The translations under genes were made by a program, and so were the position numbers. From Dyella sp. EPa41 (GTDB lineage: Bacteria; Pseudomonadota; Gammaproteobacteria; Xanthomonadales; Rhodanobacteraceae): a stretch of 64,000 nt of DNA. Shown one piece after another: positions 46,829 through 56,427 of this stretch; within the stretch, counting starts at the first letter, position 1; every line of letters starts with the position of its first letter. A model generated the notes under the pieces. That model ran no database searches. It was not told the origin of the DNA and saw only the letters and a program-made list of their open reading frames with translations. The DNA is taken from positions 1 to 64,000 of the forward strand of contig NZ_BCPR01000008.1 of the NCBI RefSeq assembly GCF_016586165.1, in the 5' to 3' direction.

Positions 46829-48175
46829 ATGGCCGATACCTTCGACCTGATCGTGCTGGGTGGTGGCTCCGGTGGTTTGGCCGCGGCGTTTCGTGCGGCC
46901 CGCCGGGGCGCACGCGTCGCCTTGCTGGAGCCCGGCGCGGTCGGCGGCACGTGCGTCAACGTCGGCTGCGTGCCGAAGAAGGCGCTGTGGTTTGCCGCGC
47001 AGCTGGCGCAGCAACAGCAGCTTGCCAAGGATTACGGCTTCGCCACGCAGGTGGGTCCGCTCGATTGGGAGCATTTCCGCCAGCTCCGCCAGAACTACAT
47101 CGACGGCATCCGCCAACGCTACGCCGCGGGATTGGCGGATGCGGGCATCCAGGTGTTTGCCGAAAGCGGTCGCTTCGTGTCGCCGGATACGGTGGCCACC
47201 TCCAGTGGGGACGAACTGCGCGCGACACAGATCCTCATCGCCACGGGCGGCAGGCCGCGCCGCCTCGACGTGCCGGGTTTCGACCTGGGGCTGGTATCGG
47301 ACGACATCTTCGCGCTGCATCAGCTGCCGCGCCGCATTGCGGTCATCGGTGGCGGCTACATCGCGGTGGAATTCGCCGGCCTGCTGCGCGCACTCGGCAG
47401 CGAGGTGACGCTGCACGTGCGCAATCGCATGCTCACCGACTTCGATGCGGAGCTGGTCGATGCGCTCGGTGAGCGCATGCGCGAGCAGGGCATCGCGATC
47501 ACTGGCCAGGTACAGGTCACGGGCTTGCATCGCGAAGGCGACGAGATCGTGATCGACGATGAGGTCAATGGTCCCTGCGGTCCCTACGATGCCGTGCTGT
47601 GGGCCGTGGGGCGCACCCCCAACAGCGACCGGCTGGACTTGGACGCGGCCGGCGTCCATGCGGACGAAAGCGGGCATGTGGTCACCGATGCCTGGCAGAC
47701 CACGAACGTGCCTGGCATCAGTGCCGTGGGTGACGTCACCGAACGTCCGCAGTTGACGCCCGTCGCGGTGGCCGCAGGCCGGCGTCTCGCCGATCGCCTG
47801 TTCGGGCAGCAACCCGACAGTCGCCTGGATTACGAGAACATCCCCACCGTGGTCTTCGCCGAACCACCACTGGCGATGGTCGGCATGACCGAAGCGCAGG
47901 CGCGCGAGTTCCATGGCGACGAGGTGCACGTCTATCGTGCCCGGTTCACGCCGCTGCAGTGGGCGGTGGCGGGCCACGCGGTGCCGACCCTGATGAAAGT
48001 CCTCTGCGTCGGCGAGGACGAGCGCGTGGTCGGCATCCATGTGCTCGGCCCGGGCGCGGACGAGATGCTGCAGGGTTTTGCCGTGGCGATGAAGATGGGC
48101 CTGCGCAAGCGTGACCTCGACGCCACGGTGGCGATTCATCCCAGTTCCGCCGAAGAGCTGGTGTTGATGGGCTAG
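46829..48175 (+). CDS. gor: Glutathione-disulfide reductase
   Basis: The 448-residue flavoprotein has the FAD site GGGSGGLAAAFRAARRG, the redox-active GGTCVNVGCVPKK, a second dinucleotide fold IAVIGGGYIAVEFAGLLRALG, the FAD motif GDVTERPQLTPVAV and C-terminal HPSSAEELVLM with the active-site His/Glu. The CVNVGC form and VHVRN after the second fold fit glutathione reductase, with Arg-type NADPH preference. AGGAG lies 6 bases before the ATG at 46829. It could supply glutathione to the GST, FghA and MAPEG proteins also in the window. Confidence 0.92.
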   Translation: MADTFDLIVLGGGSGGLAAAFRAARRGARVALLEPGAVGGTCVNVGCVPKKALWFAAQLAQQQQLAKDYGFATQVGPLDWEHFRQLRQNYIDGIRQRYAAGLADAGIQVFAESGRFVSPDTVATSSGDELRATQILIATGGRPRRLDVPGFDLGLVSDDIFALHQLPRRIAVIGGGYIAVEFAGLLRALGSEVTLHVRNRMLTDFDAELVDALGERMREQGIAITGQVQVTGLHREGDEIVIDDEVNGPCGPYDAVLWAVGRTPNSDRLDLDAAGVHADESGHVVTDAWQTTNVPGISAVGDVTERPQLTPVAVAAGRRLADRLFGQQPDSRLDYENIPTVVFAEPPLAMVGMTEAQAREFHGDEVHVYRARFTPLQWAVAGHAVPTLMKVLCVGEDERVVGIHVLGPGADEMLQGFAVAMKMGLRKRDLDATVAIHPSSAEELVLMG

Positions 48176-48267
48176 GGCTTGTAATGCCATGGGCGTCAAC
48201 CGGCCCTGGCCACGCGGCGCCGCGCTGCCGCGTGCCGCCTCTTCCTCCACCACGCTAGACTTTGCGC

Positions 48268-49053
48268 ATGACCCGCATGTTCACGCTTGATCGCGGCATC
48301 GCGCCGCTGCTCATCAGCCTGCCGCACGACGGCAGCCATGTTCCCGAGGCCATCGCCGCACGCATGCATCCGGCCGCGCGCCGGGCACCGGACACCGATT
48401 GGCACGTCGGCCGCCTCTACGAGCCGCTGGCCAAGGAGCTCGGCGCCAGCGTGCTGCGGCCGCAGCTGTCGCGTTACGTGGTCGATCTCAATCGACCGGC
48501 CGACGGTCATGCGCTTTATCCAGGCCGCAGTGAAACCGGCCTGGTGCCGATCGTGGGTTTCGACGGCGCACCCCTCTACCTGGACGGCGAAGAACCGACG
48601 GCGGAGGAAATCCAACGCCGGGTGAACGAATACTGGCAGCCGTATCATCGGATGCTCTCGCAAGAACTTGAACGCCTGCTCGCCGAGCATGGCCGCGTGG
48701 TGCTGTGGGAAGGCCATTCCATCCGCAGCCATGTGCCGATGCTGTTCGAGGGCCGCCTGCCGGATCTGAACCTCGGCACCGCCGATGGCGCGAGTTGCGG
48801 GCCGGTGCTGCAAAAGCAGCTGCAGACCGCGTTGGAAAGCCAATCGCGATACAGCCACGTGGTCAACGGGCGCTTCAAGGGCGGCTACATCACGCGCCAA
48901 TATGGACGTCCGGAAGACCACGTGCATGCCGTGCAACTGGAGCTGGCACAACTCAATTACATGGACGAAGACAGCTTCGCGTATGACTCGGCCAAGGCGA
49001 TACCGCTGCAGCAAGTGATCCTGCAACTGCTGCGCCTGTGCGTGGGGGCGTAA
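48268..49053 (+). CDS. N-formylglutamate amidohydrolase family protein
   Basis: The 261-residue protein has the family motifs ISLPHDGSHVPEAI, DTDWHVGRLYEPLAKELGASVLRP, SRYVVDLNRP, VVLWEGHSIRS and the late RYSHVVNGRFKGGYITRQYG. The enzyme (HutG type) hydrolyses N-formyl-L-glutamate to glutamate and formate in one route of histidine breakdown. No hut gene is nearby, so the role here is inferred from family only. ATG 48268 is preferred to the TTG two codons upstream. It follows gor with a 92-base gap. Confidence 0.86.
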   Translation: MTRMFTLDRGIAPLLISLPHDGSHVPEAIAARMHPAARRAPDTDWHVGRLYEPLAKELGASVLRPQLSRYVVDLNRPADGHALYPGRSETGLVPIVGFDGAPLYLDGEEPTAEEIQRRVNEYWQPYHRMLSQELERLLAEHGRVVLWEGHSIRSHVPMLFEGRLPDLNLGTADGASCGPVLQKQLQTALESQSRYSHVVNGRFKGGYITRQYGRPEDHVHAVQLELAQLNYMDEDSFAYDSAKAIPLQQVILQLLRLCVGA

Positions 49054-49235
49054 GAAACTTCGCCCCTTGTTAGGGACTTGCAATGTCAAGCCGCAAGCCC
49101 CGGAAATCGCGCGCGGGCTTGAGGAAAACCAGGGTTCAAGGGGCCCGCAAAACGTGCCATGTTGTAGCTGTCGCGCCGCCCGCGTCGCCGGGTTCCGGCC
49201 GGGTCCGCGACACATGACGTTCGAGGTTCTGCATC

Positions 49236-49481
49236 ATGCGTAAGTTCGCGATCGCTTCCCTGCTCGTGGCGGGTGTTGCTCTGTGCGGTTCTGTGATGGC
49301 TCAGGACGCTGCCTCGCAGGCAGCGCCCGCGACCAAGGCTGCCCCGTCGGCCCAGCCGGCCCACTCGTCCTCGCATCACCACAAGAAGAAGTCCGACCAG
49401 TCGGGCACCAGCAATCACAAGGGCAAGTCGGCCAAGAAGTCGGCCAAGTCCGCCTTGCCGGCAACGACCACCAGTCACTGA
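49236..49481 (+). CDS. Small secreted His/Lys/Ser-rich protein
   Basis: The 81-residue product has a signal peptide (1-22, ending VMAQ) and a mature part that is Ala/Pro-rich, then SSHHHKKKSD and several KSAKKSAK-type units, ending in TTTSH. Mature cysteines are absent. The tail resembles that of the small protein at 18636 (both contain a SSHHxKK block and end in Ser/Thr-His), so they seem related despite lying 30 kb apart. GAGG lies about 10 bases before the ATG. It may bind nucleic acid, LPS or metal, but no function is known. Confidence 0.8.
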   Translation: MRKFAIASLLVAGVALCGSVMAQDAASQAAPATKAAPSAQPAHSSSHHHKKKSDQSGTSNHKGKSAKKSAKSALPATTTSH

Positions 49482-49501
49482 TACAAACGCCTGCCCCAAG
49501 C

Positions 49502-49535
49502 AAAAACCCCGGCACGCGTGCCGGGGTTTTCTTTT
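49502..49535 (+). terminator. Rho-independent terminator after the His/Lys-rich gene
   Basis: AAAACCCCGGCACGC and GTGCCGGGGTTTT pair almost perfectly, then CTTTT. It lies about 20 bases after the stop and can also end the convergent RidA operon. Confidence 0.88.
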
Positions 49536-49553
49536 CGACGACCCGTGAATGCT

Positions 49554-49991
49554 TCAGCGCGGTCCGCTTTCGTTGCAGGGCAAGGACGCGATGCACTTCA
49601 GCTCGATGGCGATCGGCGTGGGCAACGCCGTGATCCCGAGCGTCGTGCGACATGCATCCACGCCCGCGAAGTATTCGGCATAGAGCCGGTTGTAGACGGG
49701 GAAGTCACGCGCCATGTCGGTGAGGAACACCGTGACGTCCACCAGGTCTTCCCAGCGCGCTCCGCTGGCTTCGAGCACGGCACGCACGTTGGCGAACACC
49801 TGCCGGCACTGCGCCTCGATGTCGTAGCCGACCAGCGTGCCTTGCGCGTCGTACACGTTGCCGGGAATCGCATTGTCGGCTGGTTGGCGCGGACCCACGC
49901 CGGAGAGAAACAGCAGGTCGCCGACGCGTCGCGCATGCGGGTAGGCACCGACCGGTGCAGGCGCCTTGCTGGTCCGGACGATCCCGCTCAC
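49554..49991 (-). CDS. RidA family protein, probable 2-aminomuconate deaminase
   Basis: The 145-residue RidA-fold protein has YPHARRVGDLLFLSGVGPRQP, QCRQVFANVRAVLEASGA, DLVDVTVFLTDMARDFPVYNRLYAEYF and RTTLGITALPTPIAIELKCIA. The GVGPRQP start and the missing RidA Arg context fit the 2-aminomuconate deaminase group. The first gene of the operon encodes a muconic-semialdehyde-type dehydrogenase, which supports this. Start is GTG at 49991, overlapping the carbonic anhydrase stop. RidA proper, removing enamine intermediates, is the alternative. Confidence 0.8.
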   Translation of the reverse strand: MSGIVRTSKAPAPVGAYPHARRVGDLLFLSGVGPRQPADNAIPGNVYDAQGTLVGYDIEAQCRQVFANVRAVLEASGARWEDLVDVTVFLTDMARDFPVYNRLYAEYFAGVDACRTTLGITALPTPIAIELKCIASLPCNESGPR

Positions 49992-50656
49992 CGGTTGAAT
50001 TCCGGAATGGTGCCAAGGCGCTGCAGCGCATGCTCATAGGCGGGCTTGAGGTCTGCGCGCGAGCTGACATGCATGCCCAGGTCGTTCACGTGGCCATCGA
50101 ACAGGCTGTAGCACCACGCATGCACGGAGAGCTTCTGCCCGCGCTCCCATGCATCCATCACCATGGTGGTGTGGCAGACGTTGACCACCTGTTCCATCGC
50201 GTTGAGTTCGCACAGGCGCGCGTTGCGCAGGTTCATCAGGTCGATGGACGTGAGCAAGGGAGCATGCTTTTGCGCGACGTCGGCCACGTGGCGCAGCCAA
50301 TTGTCGACCAGGCCGAGCCGGCGATCATCGAGAACCGCCTGCACGCCACCGCAACCGTAGTGGCCCACGACGATGATGTGCTCGACCTTGAGCACGTCGA
50401 CGGCGAACTGGATGGTGCTCAGGCAGTTGAGGTCGGTGTGCGACACCACGTTGGCGACATTGCGCTGGACGAAGATGTCGCCCGGCGGCAGGTCCACGAT
50501 CTGGGTGGCCGGCACGCGCGAATCGGAGCAGCCGATCCACAGGTACTTCGGCGCCTGCTGCTGCGCGAGGTGTTCGAAGAAGTGCGGGTCTTCGGCGCGT
50601 ACGGCGGAGGACCATGCGCGATTGCTGTCGAGCAGATTCTGGAGGGGACTTTTCAC
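49988..50656 (-). CDS. Beta-class carbonic anhydrase
   Basis: The 222-residue enzyme has the zinc ligands Cys43 and Asp45-Arg47 in CSDSRVPA, His99 and Cys102 in GHYGCGG, and the standard GDIFVQRNVANVV segment. It interconverts CO2 and bicarbonate in the cytoplasm. Start is GTG at 50656, 11 bases after the dehydrogenase stop, and its end overlaps the RidA gene, so all three form one operon. Length matches the Can/CynT family. Confidence 0.95.
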   Translation of the reverse strand: MKSPLQNLLDSNRAWSSAVRAEDPHFFEHLAQQQAPKYLWIGCSDSRVPATQIVDLPPGDIFVQRNVANVVSHTDLNCLSTIQFAVDVLKVEHIIVVGHYGCGGVQAVLDDRRLGLVDNWLRHVADVAQKHAPLLTSIDLMNLRNARLCELNAMEQVVNVCHTTMVMDAWERGQKLSVHAWCYSLFDGHVNDLGMHVSSRADLKPAYEHALQRLGTIPEFNR

Positions 50657-50667
50657 TGGATATGCTC

Positions 50668-52119
50668 TCAGTAGCGAATGCAGATGTTCTTGGGCTCGGT
50701 GAAGAAGCGCAGCGCTTCCGTACCGCCTTCGCGGCCGAGTCCGGATTGCTTCGTGCCGCCAAAGGGCGTGCGCAGGTCGCGCAACAGCCAGCAGTTGATC
50801 CACACGATGCCGAAATCCAGCTGTGCGCCGAAACGATGCGCGCGCGACAGGTCGCGCGTCCACACCGATGCGGCGAGGCCGTAGCCGGTGCCGTTGGCGA
50901 TGGCCAGCGCCTCGGCTTCATCGTCGAACGGGATGAGGCTCACCACCGGCCCGAAGATCTCGTGCTGGTTGGTCACCGCGGCGCTGCCGAGGCCTTCGAT
51001 GACGGTGGGCGCGACGAACCAGCCTTCCACGCAGCGTCCCGCCATGCGTACGGCGTCGCCGCCGCAAAGCACCTGGCCACCTTCGTCGCGCGCGGTGGCG
51101 ATGCAGCCCATCACCTTGTCGAAATGCTCGCGCGAGACGAGCGCGCCCAGGTCGCTGCCCGCCTCGTTCGGGTCGCCCACGCGAAGTGCCTTCACGCGCG
51201 CGAGATAACGTTCGCGGAAGCTGTCATAGATCGAGCGCTGCACCAGCAGGCGCGAGCCGCACAGGCAGATCTCGCCCTGGTTGGCGAAACCCGAGCGCAC
51301 GATGGTGTCGAGGTTGGCGTCGCTGAGGTCCGCATCCTCGAACACCACGGCGGGATTCTTGCCGCCCAGCTCCAGCGAGACCTTCTTGAAATGCGGCGCC
51401 GCGGCGGCGGCAATCTGCGCGCCGGTGCGCGTGCTGCCGGTGAACGATATGGCCTTCACCGCGGCGTGCTCGACGATCGCCTGGCCCACGCTGGGGCCGC
51501 GGCCCTGCACGATGTTGAACACGCCGGGCGGAAAGCCCGCCTCGATGCTCAGCTCGCCCAGCAGGGCGGCCGTGCATGGCGTGATCTCCGACGGCTTGGC
51601 GACCACGGCGTTGCCCGCGGCCAGCGCAGGCGCGATCTTCCAGGTGAACAGGTAGAGCGGGAGATTCCACGGACTGATGCAGCCCACCACGCCCAGCGGC
51701 TGGCGCAGCGTGTAGTTGATCGCGCCGGTTTCCATGGCGTGCGATTCGCTGCTCCACGCCACGATGCCGGCCGCGAAATGACGGAGGTTGGCAATGGCAC
51801 GTGGAATGTCCAGGTTGCGCGCCTGGACCAGGGGCTTGCCGCTGTCGCGCGATTCCAGCGCCACGAACTCCTCGAGACGCGCCTCGACAAGGTCGGCCAG
51901 TGCATTGAGCAGGCTGGCGCGCCGCTCGGTGGGTGTCGCCGCCCAGGCAGGCGCCGCGCGTGTGGCCGCGGCGACGGCGTCAGCGACATCTTCGGCGGAG
52001 GAATCGGGACAGTGCGCGAAGACCTGGCCGGTGGCCGGTTCGAACACGTCCAGCCAGCGATCGTATCGCGGTGCCTGCAGGCGACCGTCGATCAGGTTGG
52101 CGAGGCGCAGGGTTGGCAT
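50668..52119 (-). CDS. Aldehyde dehydrogenase, 2-aminomuconic/2-hydroxymuconic semialdehyde type
   Basis: The 483-residue NAD-dependent enzyme has ISPWNLPLYLFTWKIAPALAAGN, the ELGGKNPAVVF glutamate motif, the catalytic cysteine in NQGEICLCGSR and EIFGPVVSLIPF. The SPWNLPLYL and GEICLCGSR variants are typical of the muconic-semialdehyde branch (AMSDH/HMSDH), which works in kynurenine or catechol meta-cleavage degradation. The RidA gene downstream would be the next enzyme of the aminomuconate route. ATG 52119 fits the family start. No other pathway gene is nearby. Confidence 0.88.
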   Translation of the reverse strand: MPTLRLANLIDGRLQAPRYDRWLDVFEPATGQVFAHCPDSSAEDVADAVAAATRAAPAWAATPTERRASLLNALADLVEARLEEFVALESRDSGKPLVQARNLDIPRAIANLRHFAAGIVAWSSESHAMETGAINYTLRQPLGVVGCISPWNLPLYLFTWKIAPALAAGNAVVAKPSEITPCTAALLGELSIEAGFPPGVFNIVQGRGPSVGQAIVEHAAVKAISFTGSTRTGAQIAAAAAPHFKKVSLELGGKNPAVVFEDADLSDANLDTIVRSGFANQGEICLCGSRLLVQRSIYDSFRERYLARVKALRVGDPNEAGSDLGALVSREHFDKVMGCIATARDEGGQVLCGGDAVRMAGRCVEGWFVAPTVIEGLGSAAVTNQHEIFGPVVSLIPFDDEAEALAIANGTGYGLAASVWTRDLSRAHRFGAQLDFGIVWINCWLLRDLRTPFGGTKQSGLGREGGTEALRFFTEPKNICIRY

Positions 52120-52190
52120 CGGCACAAGCTTAAGGCCTGGGGCACGGGAATGCACCGGACGCGCGCGTATTGCGGCGGCGTGTGCCTTTT

Positions 52191-52274
52191 GTAGGAGCGC
52201 ACCCAGTGCGCGAAAAGCCGACGAAGCGGTGGCGACGCAAGGCCGCGGTCGCGCACTGGGTGCGCTCCTACATA
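52191..52274. repeat. REP-like palindromic pair (family A) upstream of the dehydrogenase operon
   Basis: GTAGGAGCGCACCCAGTGCG with CGAAAAG is mirrored by GTCGCGCACTGGGTGCGCTC with CTACAT. It sits between the SDR gene end and the start of the dehydrogenase operon, both on the minus strand, so it can act as a boundary between transcription units. Confidence 0.85.
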
Positions 52275-52296
52275 TAAAAGGCTGGGTGTGCCCGCC

Positions 52297-53085
52297 TCAG
52301 GCCAGCGTCCGCGTGCGACCGCCGTCGACCTGGATGCTCACGCCGTTCACATAGGCCGCGGCGGGCGTGCAGAGGAACGCGATCACCGAGGCCACTTCTG
52401 ACGCTTCGCCAAAACGGCGGGCCGGAACGGAGGCCAGGATGCCCTGGGCGATCTCATCGCCCGACCGGCCGCTGGTGCTGGCCTGTGCCGAGAGCAGGCT
52501 GTCCAGTCGCGCCGTGCGGGTATAACCCGGCAGCACGTTGTTCACCGTGATGCCGTCGGCCGCCAGTTCGCTGGACAGTGTTTTCGCCCACGCCGCCACG
52601 GCGGCACGCACCGTGTTGGAGACGCCGAGGCCGGCGATGGGTTCCTTCACCGACGTGGATATCACGTTCACGATGCGGCCATAGCTGCTGGCCCGCATGC
52701 CCGGCAACAAGGCCTGCAACAGCGTCTGGCCCGCCAGCAGATGCTGGCGGAAGGCGGCTTCGTAGGCGCCGACTTCCGCCGCATAGGCGGGGCCGCCCGG
52801 CGGGCCGCCGGTGTTGTTGACGAGGATCTGGATCGGATTCGGCGCAACGATGTCGACCAGCGCCGTGCGCAGGCTGTCGGTCTGCGCCATGTCCACCGCG
52901 AACCAGCGGTGCTGCTGTCCATGCTTGCGCGGCAGTTCGTCGGCGACGCTCTTGAGCGCATCCGCGGAGCGCGCAAGCACGGTGACGCTGGCGCCCAGTT
53001 CGGCCAGCTCGATGGCGCTTGCCCGGCCGATGCCTTGCGAAGCACCGCAGACAAGGGCGTGACGCCCGCTCAGGTCCAGCTGCAT
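52297..53085 (-). CDS. SDR family oxidoreductase
   Basis: The 262-residue short-chain dehydrogenase has the GASQGIGRASA cofactor loop, NNTGG instead of NNAG, and VRAAVAAWAKTL in place of the usual YxxxK region: the catalytic Tyr seems replaced (SNTVRAAVAAWAKTLSSEL). This variant occurs in 3-oxoacyl-reductase-like SDRs of the FabG-like atypical group. Loss of the canonical Tyr makes activity uncertain. GGAG lies 8-10 bases before ATG 53085. It ends near a family A repeat and follows a small membrane-protein gene. Confidence 0.85.
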   Translation of the reverse strand: MQLDLSGRHALVCGASQGIGRASAIELAELGASVTVLARSADALKSVADELPRKHGQQHRWFAVDMAQTDSLRTALVDIVAPNPIQILVNNTGGPPGGPAYAAEVGAYEAAFRQHLLAGQTLLQALLPGMRASSYGRIVNVISTSVKEPIAGLGVSNTVRAAVAAWAKTLSSELAADGITVNNVLPGYTRTARLDSLLSAQASTSGRSGDEIAQGILASVPARRFGEASEVASVIAFLCTPAAAYVNGVSIQVDGGRTRTLA

Positions 53086-53113
53086 GGGAGAGGCTCCTTG
53101 CGGTGGAAGGGAT

Positions 53114-53428
53114 CTAGCGTGCGTTGAGCTGGATGCCGAGTGCGCCGAACCAGCACAGCCACGCCGCCCACAGACTGTAACGCCATGCGCGACGCCAGCG
53201 CGTGATGGCGCCGTCTTCCAGCGCGGGCAGCACCGGCGAACGCAAGGCCAGCTGCAGGCGCATCCAGATGCGCAGCAGGTTCGCGGGCTGGCCGTCCGCC
53301 TCGGCGATGATCTGCCATTCGTGCGGGTGATGCCGGCGAAGCAGCGAGGCCACGCGGTACTGCGATCCGAAATGCAACAGGAAGCAGGCAACGCCGGTCA
53401 TCAGTAGGGTGAGGTAAAGCTCGATCAT
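53114..53428 (-). CDS. Small two-helix membrane protein, UspB-like
   Basis: The 104-residue protein has an N-terminal membrane helix (about 3-22), a central basic region with HHPHEWQIIAEADGQPANLLRIWMRLQLALRS, and a second helix (about 82-100). This topology resembles universal stress protein B, but I see no decisive motif. The ATG at 53428 is preferred. The frame allows 14 more residues upstream. It shares the strand with, and lies just upstream of, the SDR gene. Confidence 0.65.
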   Translation of the reverse strand: MIELYLTLLMTGVACFLLHFGSQYRVASLLRRHHPHEWQIIAEADGQPANLLRIWMRLQLALRSPVLPALEDGAITRWRRAWRYSLWAAWLCWFGALGIQLNAR

Positions 53429-53466
53429 GCCGTGCCTGTCTTCGGGATGCGTGGGCGCCGCCGTGC

Positions 53467-54345
53467 TCAACTGCTCGGCGAGCTGCCCGTTGCCGGGGTA
53501 CTGGAGGCGTCCGTTCCGCTGCTCTTGGGTGCCGTGGCCGCGGGCGTCGCGGTCTTGTTGCCGTCACCGATCACCGGGAACGGAATCGAATCGCGCAGCG
53601 TGCTCAGCACGCCGTCGCCCTGCGCCGGTTTTGCGCAGATCGCGTTGTCCACGGCGCCCTGGTAGGTCTTGTCCATCATGCCGATCCACACCGTCCCGTC
53701 CGGCCCATGCGGGACCTTGAACGTGCCGGCGGCGGCCATCTTCACCGGTGCCTCGGCGGAGAACGCCGCCGGCGACTGCTCCCAGTACGTGTTGCCGGCC
53801 TGCTGCTTGGCCGAGCTGTACAGCACCAGGTAGCGCGCGCGCTTGTCGGCGACCTCGATGCTGCCGAAGGCCCCGGTGGTTTCGTCCGTCCAGCCCATGT
53901 GCTCGCACAGGCCCACGTCCTGCGTGGCGATCGGCTGGAACGCGTCATCCAGCAGCACCACGGTCGGTGCGAACAGGTAGCTGGCGCGCAGCCAGCGGCC
54001 GTTCAATTCCGACTTGAGGGCGACGCGGTAAGGCAGTTGCGTCTCGCGAGGCAGGCTGAAACTCAGGAAATAGCTGTGCTCGCCGTTGAAGCTGACCACC
54101 GTGCTGCCCGGGCCGAGCACGAATTTCTTCGGTTGCCAGGGCAGGTTGTCCTGGAACGAAAAGTCCGCGAACGTGCTGCAGCAGGGCGTCGCCTGCTGCA
54201 GCGTCTTGCGGGCCTGGTCAAGGGTGCCGTTCGCGTTCTCCGGCGCCCGCAGGTTGGGCGGCACGAAGGTTTTCATGCTGTGGCATCCGGCGGCCAGGGC
54301 GACCGAAACAGCGAGAGCAATGGAGGCGATCAGGCGATAACGCAT
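53467..54345 (-). CDS. MalM family lipoprotein
   Basis: The 292-residue protein has a lipoprotein signal with lipobox LAAGC (Cys21), then a region with CCSTFADFSF and SYFLSFSLPRETQLPYRVALKSEL, similar to the maltose-operon periplasmic protein MalM of enterobacteria. The C-terminal tail is low complexity (Ala/Thr/Ser/Pro). No maltose genes are near, so a role in maltodextrin use is not supported. It is an outer-membrane-associated protein of unclear job. The gene is followed by asnS upstream on the same strand with only 14 bases between. Confidence 0.7.
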   Translation of the reverse strand: MRYRLIASIALAVSVALAAGCHSMKTFVPPNLRAPENANGTLDQARKTLQQATPCCSTFADFSFQDNLPWQPKKFVLGPGSTVVSFNGEHSYFLSFSLPRETQLPYRVALKSELNGRWLRASYLFAPTVVLLDDAFQPIATQDVGLCEHMGWTDETTGAFGSIEVADKRARYLVLYSSAKQQAGNTYWEQSPAAFSAEAPVKMAAAGTFKVPHGPDGTVWIGMMDKTYQGAVDNAICAKPAQGDGVLSTLRDSIPFPVIGDGNKTATPAATAPKSSGTDASSTPATGSSPSS

Positions 54346-54359
54346 GGCATAACCGTCAA

Positions 54360-55760
<1,401 letters not shown>

Positions 55761-55894
55761 GGATTGAAACTCCTGCTGGGCGCCGCATATCGGACGCATA
55801 AGACGAATCTGGCATCATAATCGACGTTCCGTTCAGGTCGCGACCCTGGCGCCCGTTTTCCGACCACCAAAACCCTCTGGTAGTTGCATTGCCC

Positions 55895-56221
55895 ATGACC
55901 ATCACCATTACTCCCGCCGCCAGCGAGCGCATGCGCGCCTTCCTAGCCGGCACCCCCGGTGCCGCGGGCGTGCGTTTTGGCGTGAAGAAGACCGGCTGCT
56001 CCGGGTTCGGCTACGTGGTGGACCTGGCCGAGAGCGTGGGTGAGGGCGATGAGACGCTGAACGTCGACGGCGTTCCCCTGATCGTGGACGGCAAGAGCCT
56101 GCCCCTCATCGATGGCACCGTCATCGACTTCCAGCGTCAGGGCCTCAACGCCAGCTTCGTGTTCCACAACCCCAACGCCACCGGCGAATGCGGTTGCGGC
56201 GAGAGCTTTACGGTCGGCTGA
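55895..56221 (+). CDS. A-type iron-sulfur cluster carrier (IscA/SufA/ErpA family)
   Basis: The 108-residue protein has the three cluster cysteines, Cys35 in KTGCSGFGY and Cys99/Cys101 in ECGCGESF. It passes Fe-S clusters to target proteins. DGKSLPLIDGT with the C-terminal HNPNATGECGCGESF looks nearer to IscA/SufA than ErpA. It is not in an isc or suf operon. ATG 55895 is preferred to the TTG two codons upstream. The gene is divergent from asnS. Confidence 0.93.
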   Translation: MTITITPAASERMRAFLAGTPGAAGVRFGVKKTGCSGFGYVVDLAESVGEGDETLNVDGVPLIVDGKSLPLIDGTVIDFQRQGLNASFVFHNPNATGECGCGESFTVG

Positions 56222-56289
56222 ACGCCTTGGACTGGCGCCGGGCCCCGCGAGGCCGCGCCTCGCCCGATGTGGCGCCCTGGCTGACCCGC

Positions 56290-56318
56290 TTGCCCCAAAC
56301 CCCTGAATTCCCTTACAC
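56290..56318 (+). promoter_or_regulatory. Candidate sigma-70 promoter of the rpsF operon
   Basis: TTGCCC (56290-56295), 17 bases, TTACAC (56313-56318), or TACACT one base on. It lies about 110 bases before the rpsF ATG, leaving a leader long enough for a control element. Confidence 0.45.
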
Positions 56319-56339
56319 TTCCGCTTCTGTCCGCGCCCC

Positions 56340-56392
56340 AAAGGCTCGGATGGAACCTTGCCTCACCGCATAGGGCGGGAGGCTGCCAGGCC
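56340..56392 (+). promoter_or_regulatory. Candidate S6:S18 autoregulatory leader element
   Basis: The rpsF leader contains GGATGGAACC and then CACCG (56364-56368) within a foldable C/G-rich stretch. Known leaders of rpsF-rpsR operons carry a CACCG-type motif that the S6:S18 complex binds to repress its own translation. I compare from memory only and have not folded the RNA. Confidence 0.4.
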
Positions 56393-56427
56393 CCAAAAAG
56401 GCCGCATCCACAAGGAGTTATCCACCA

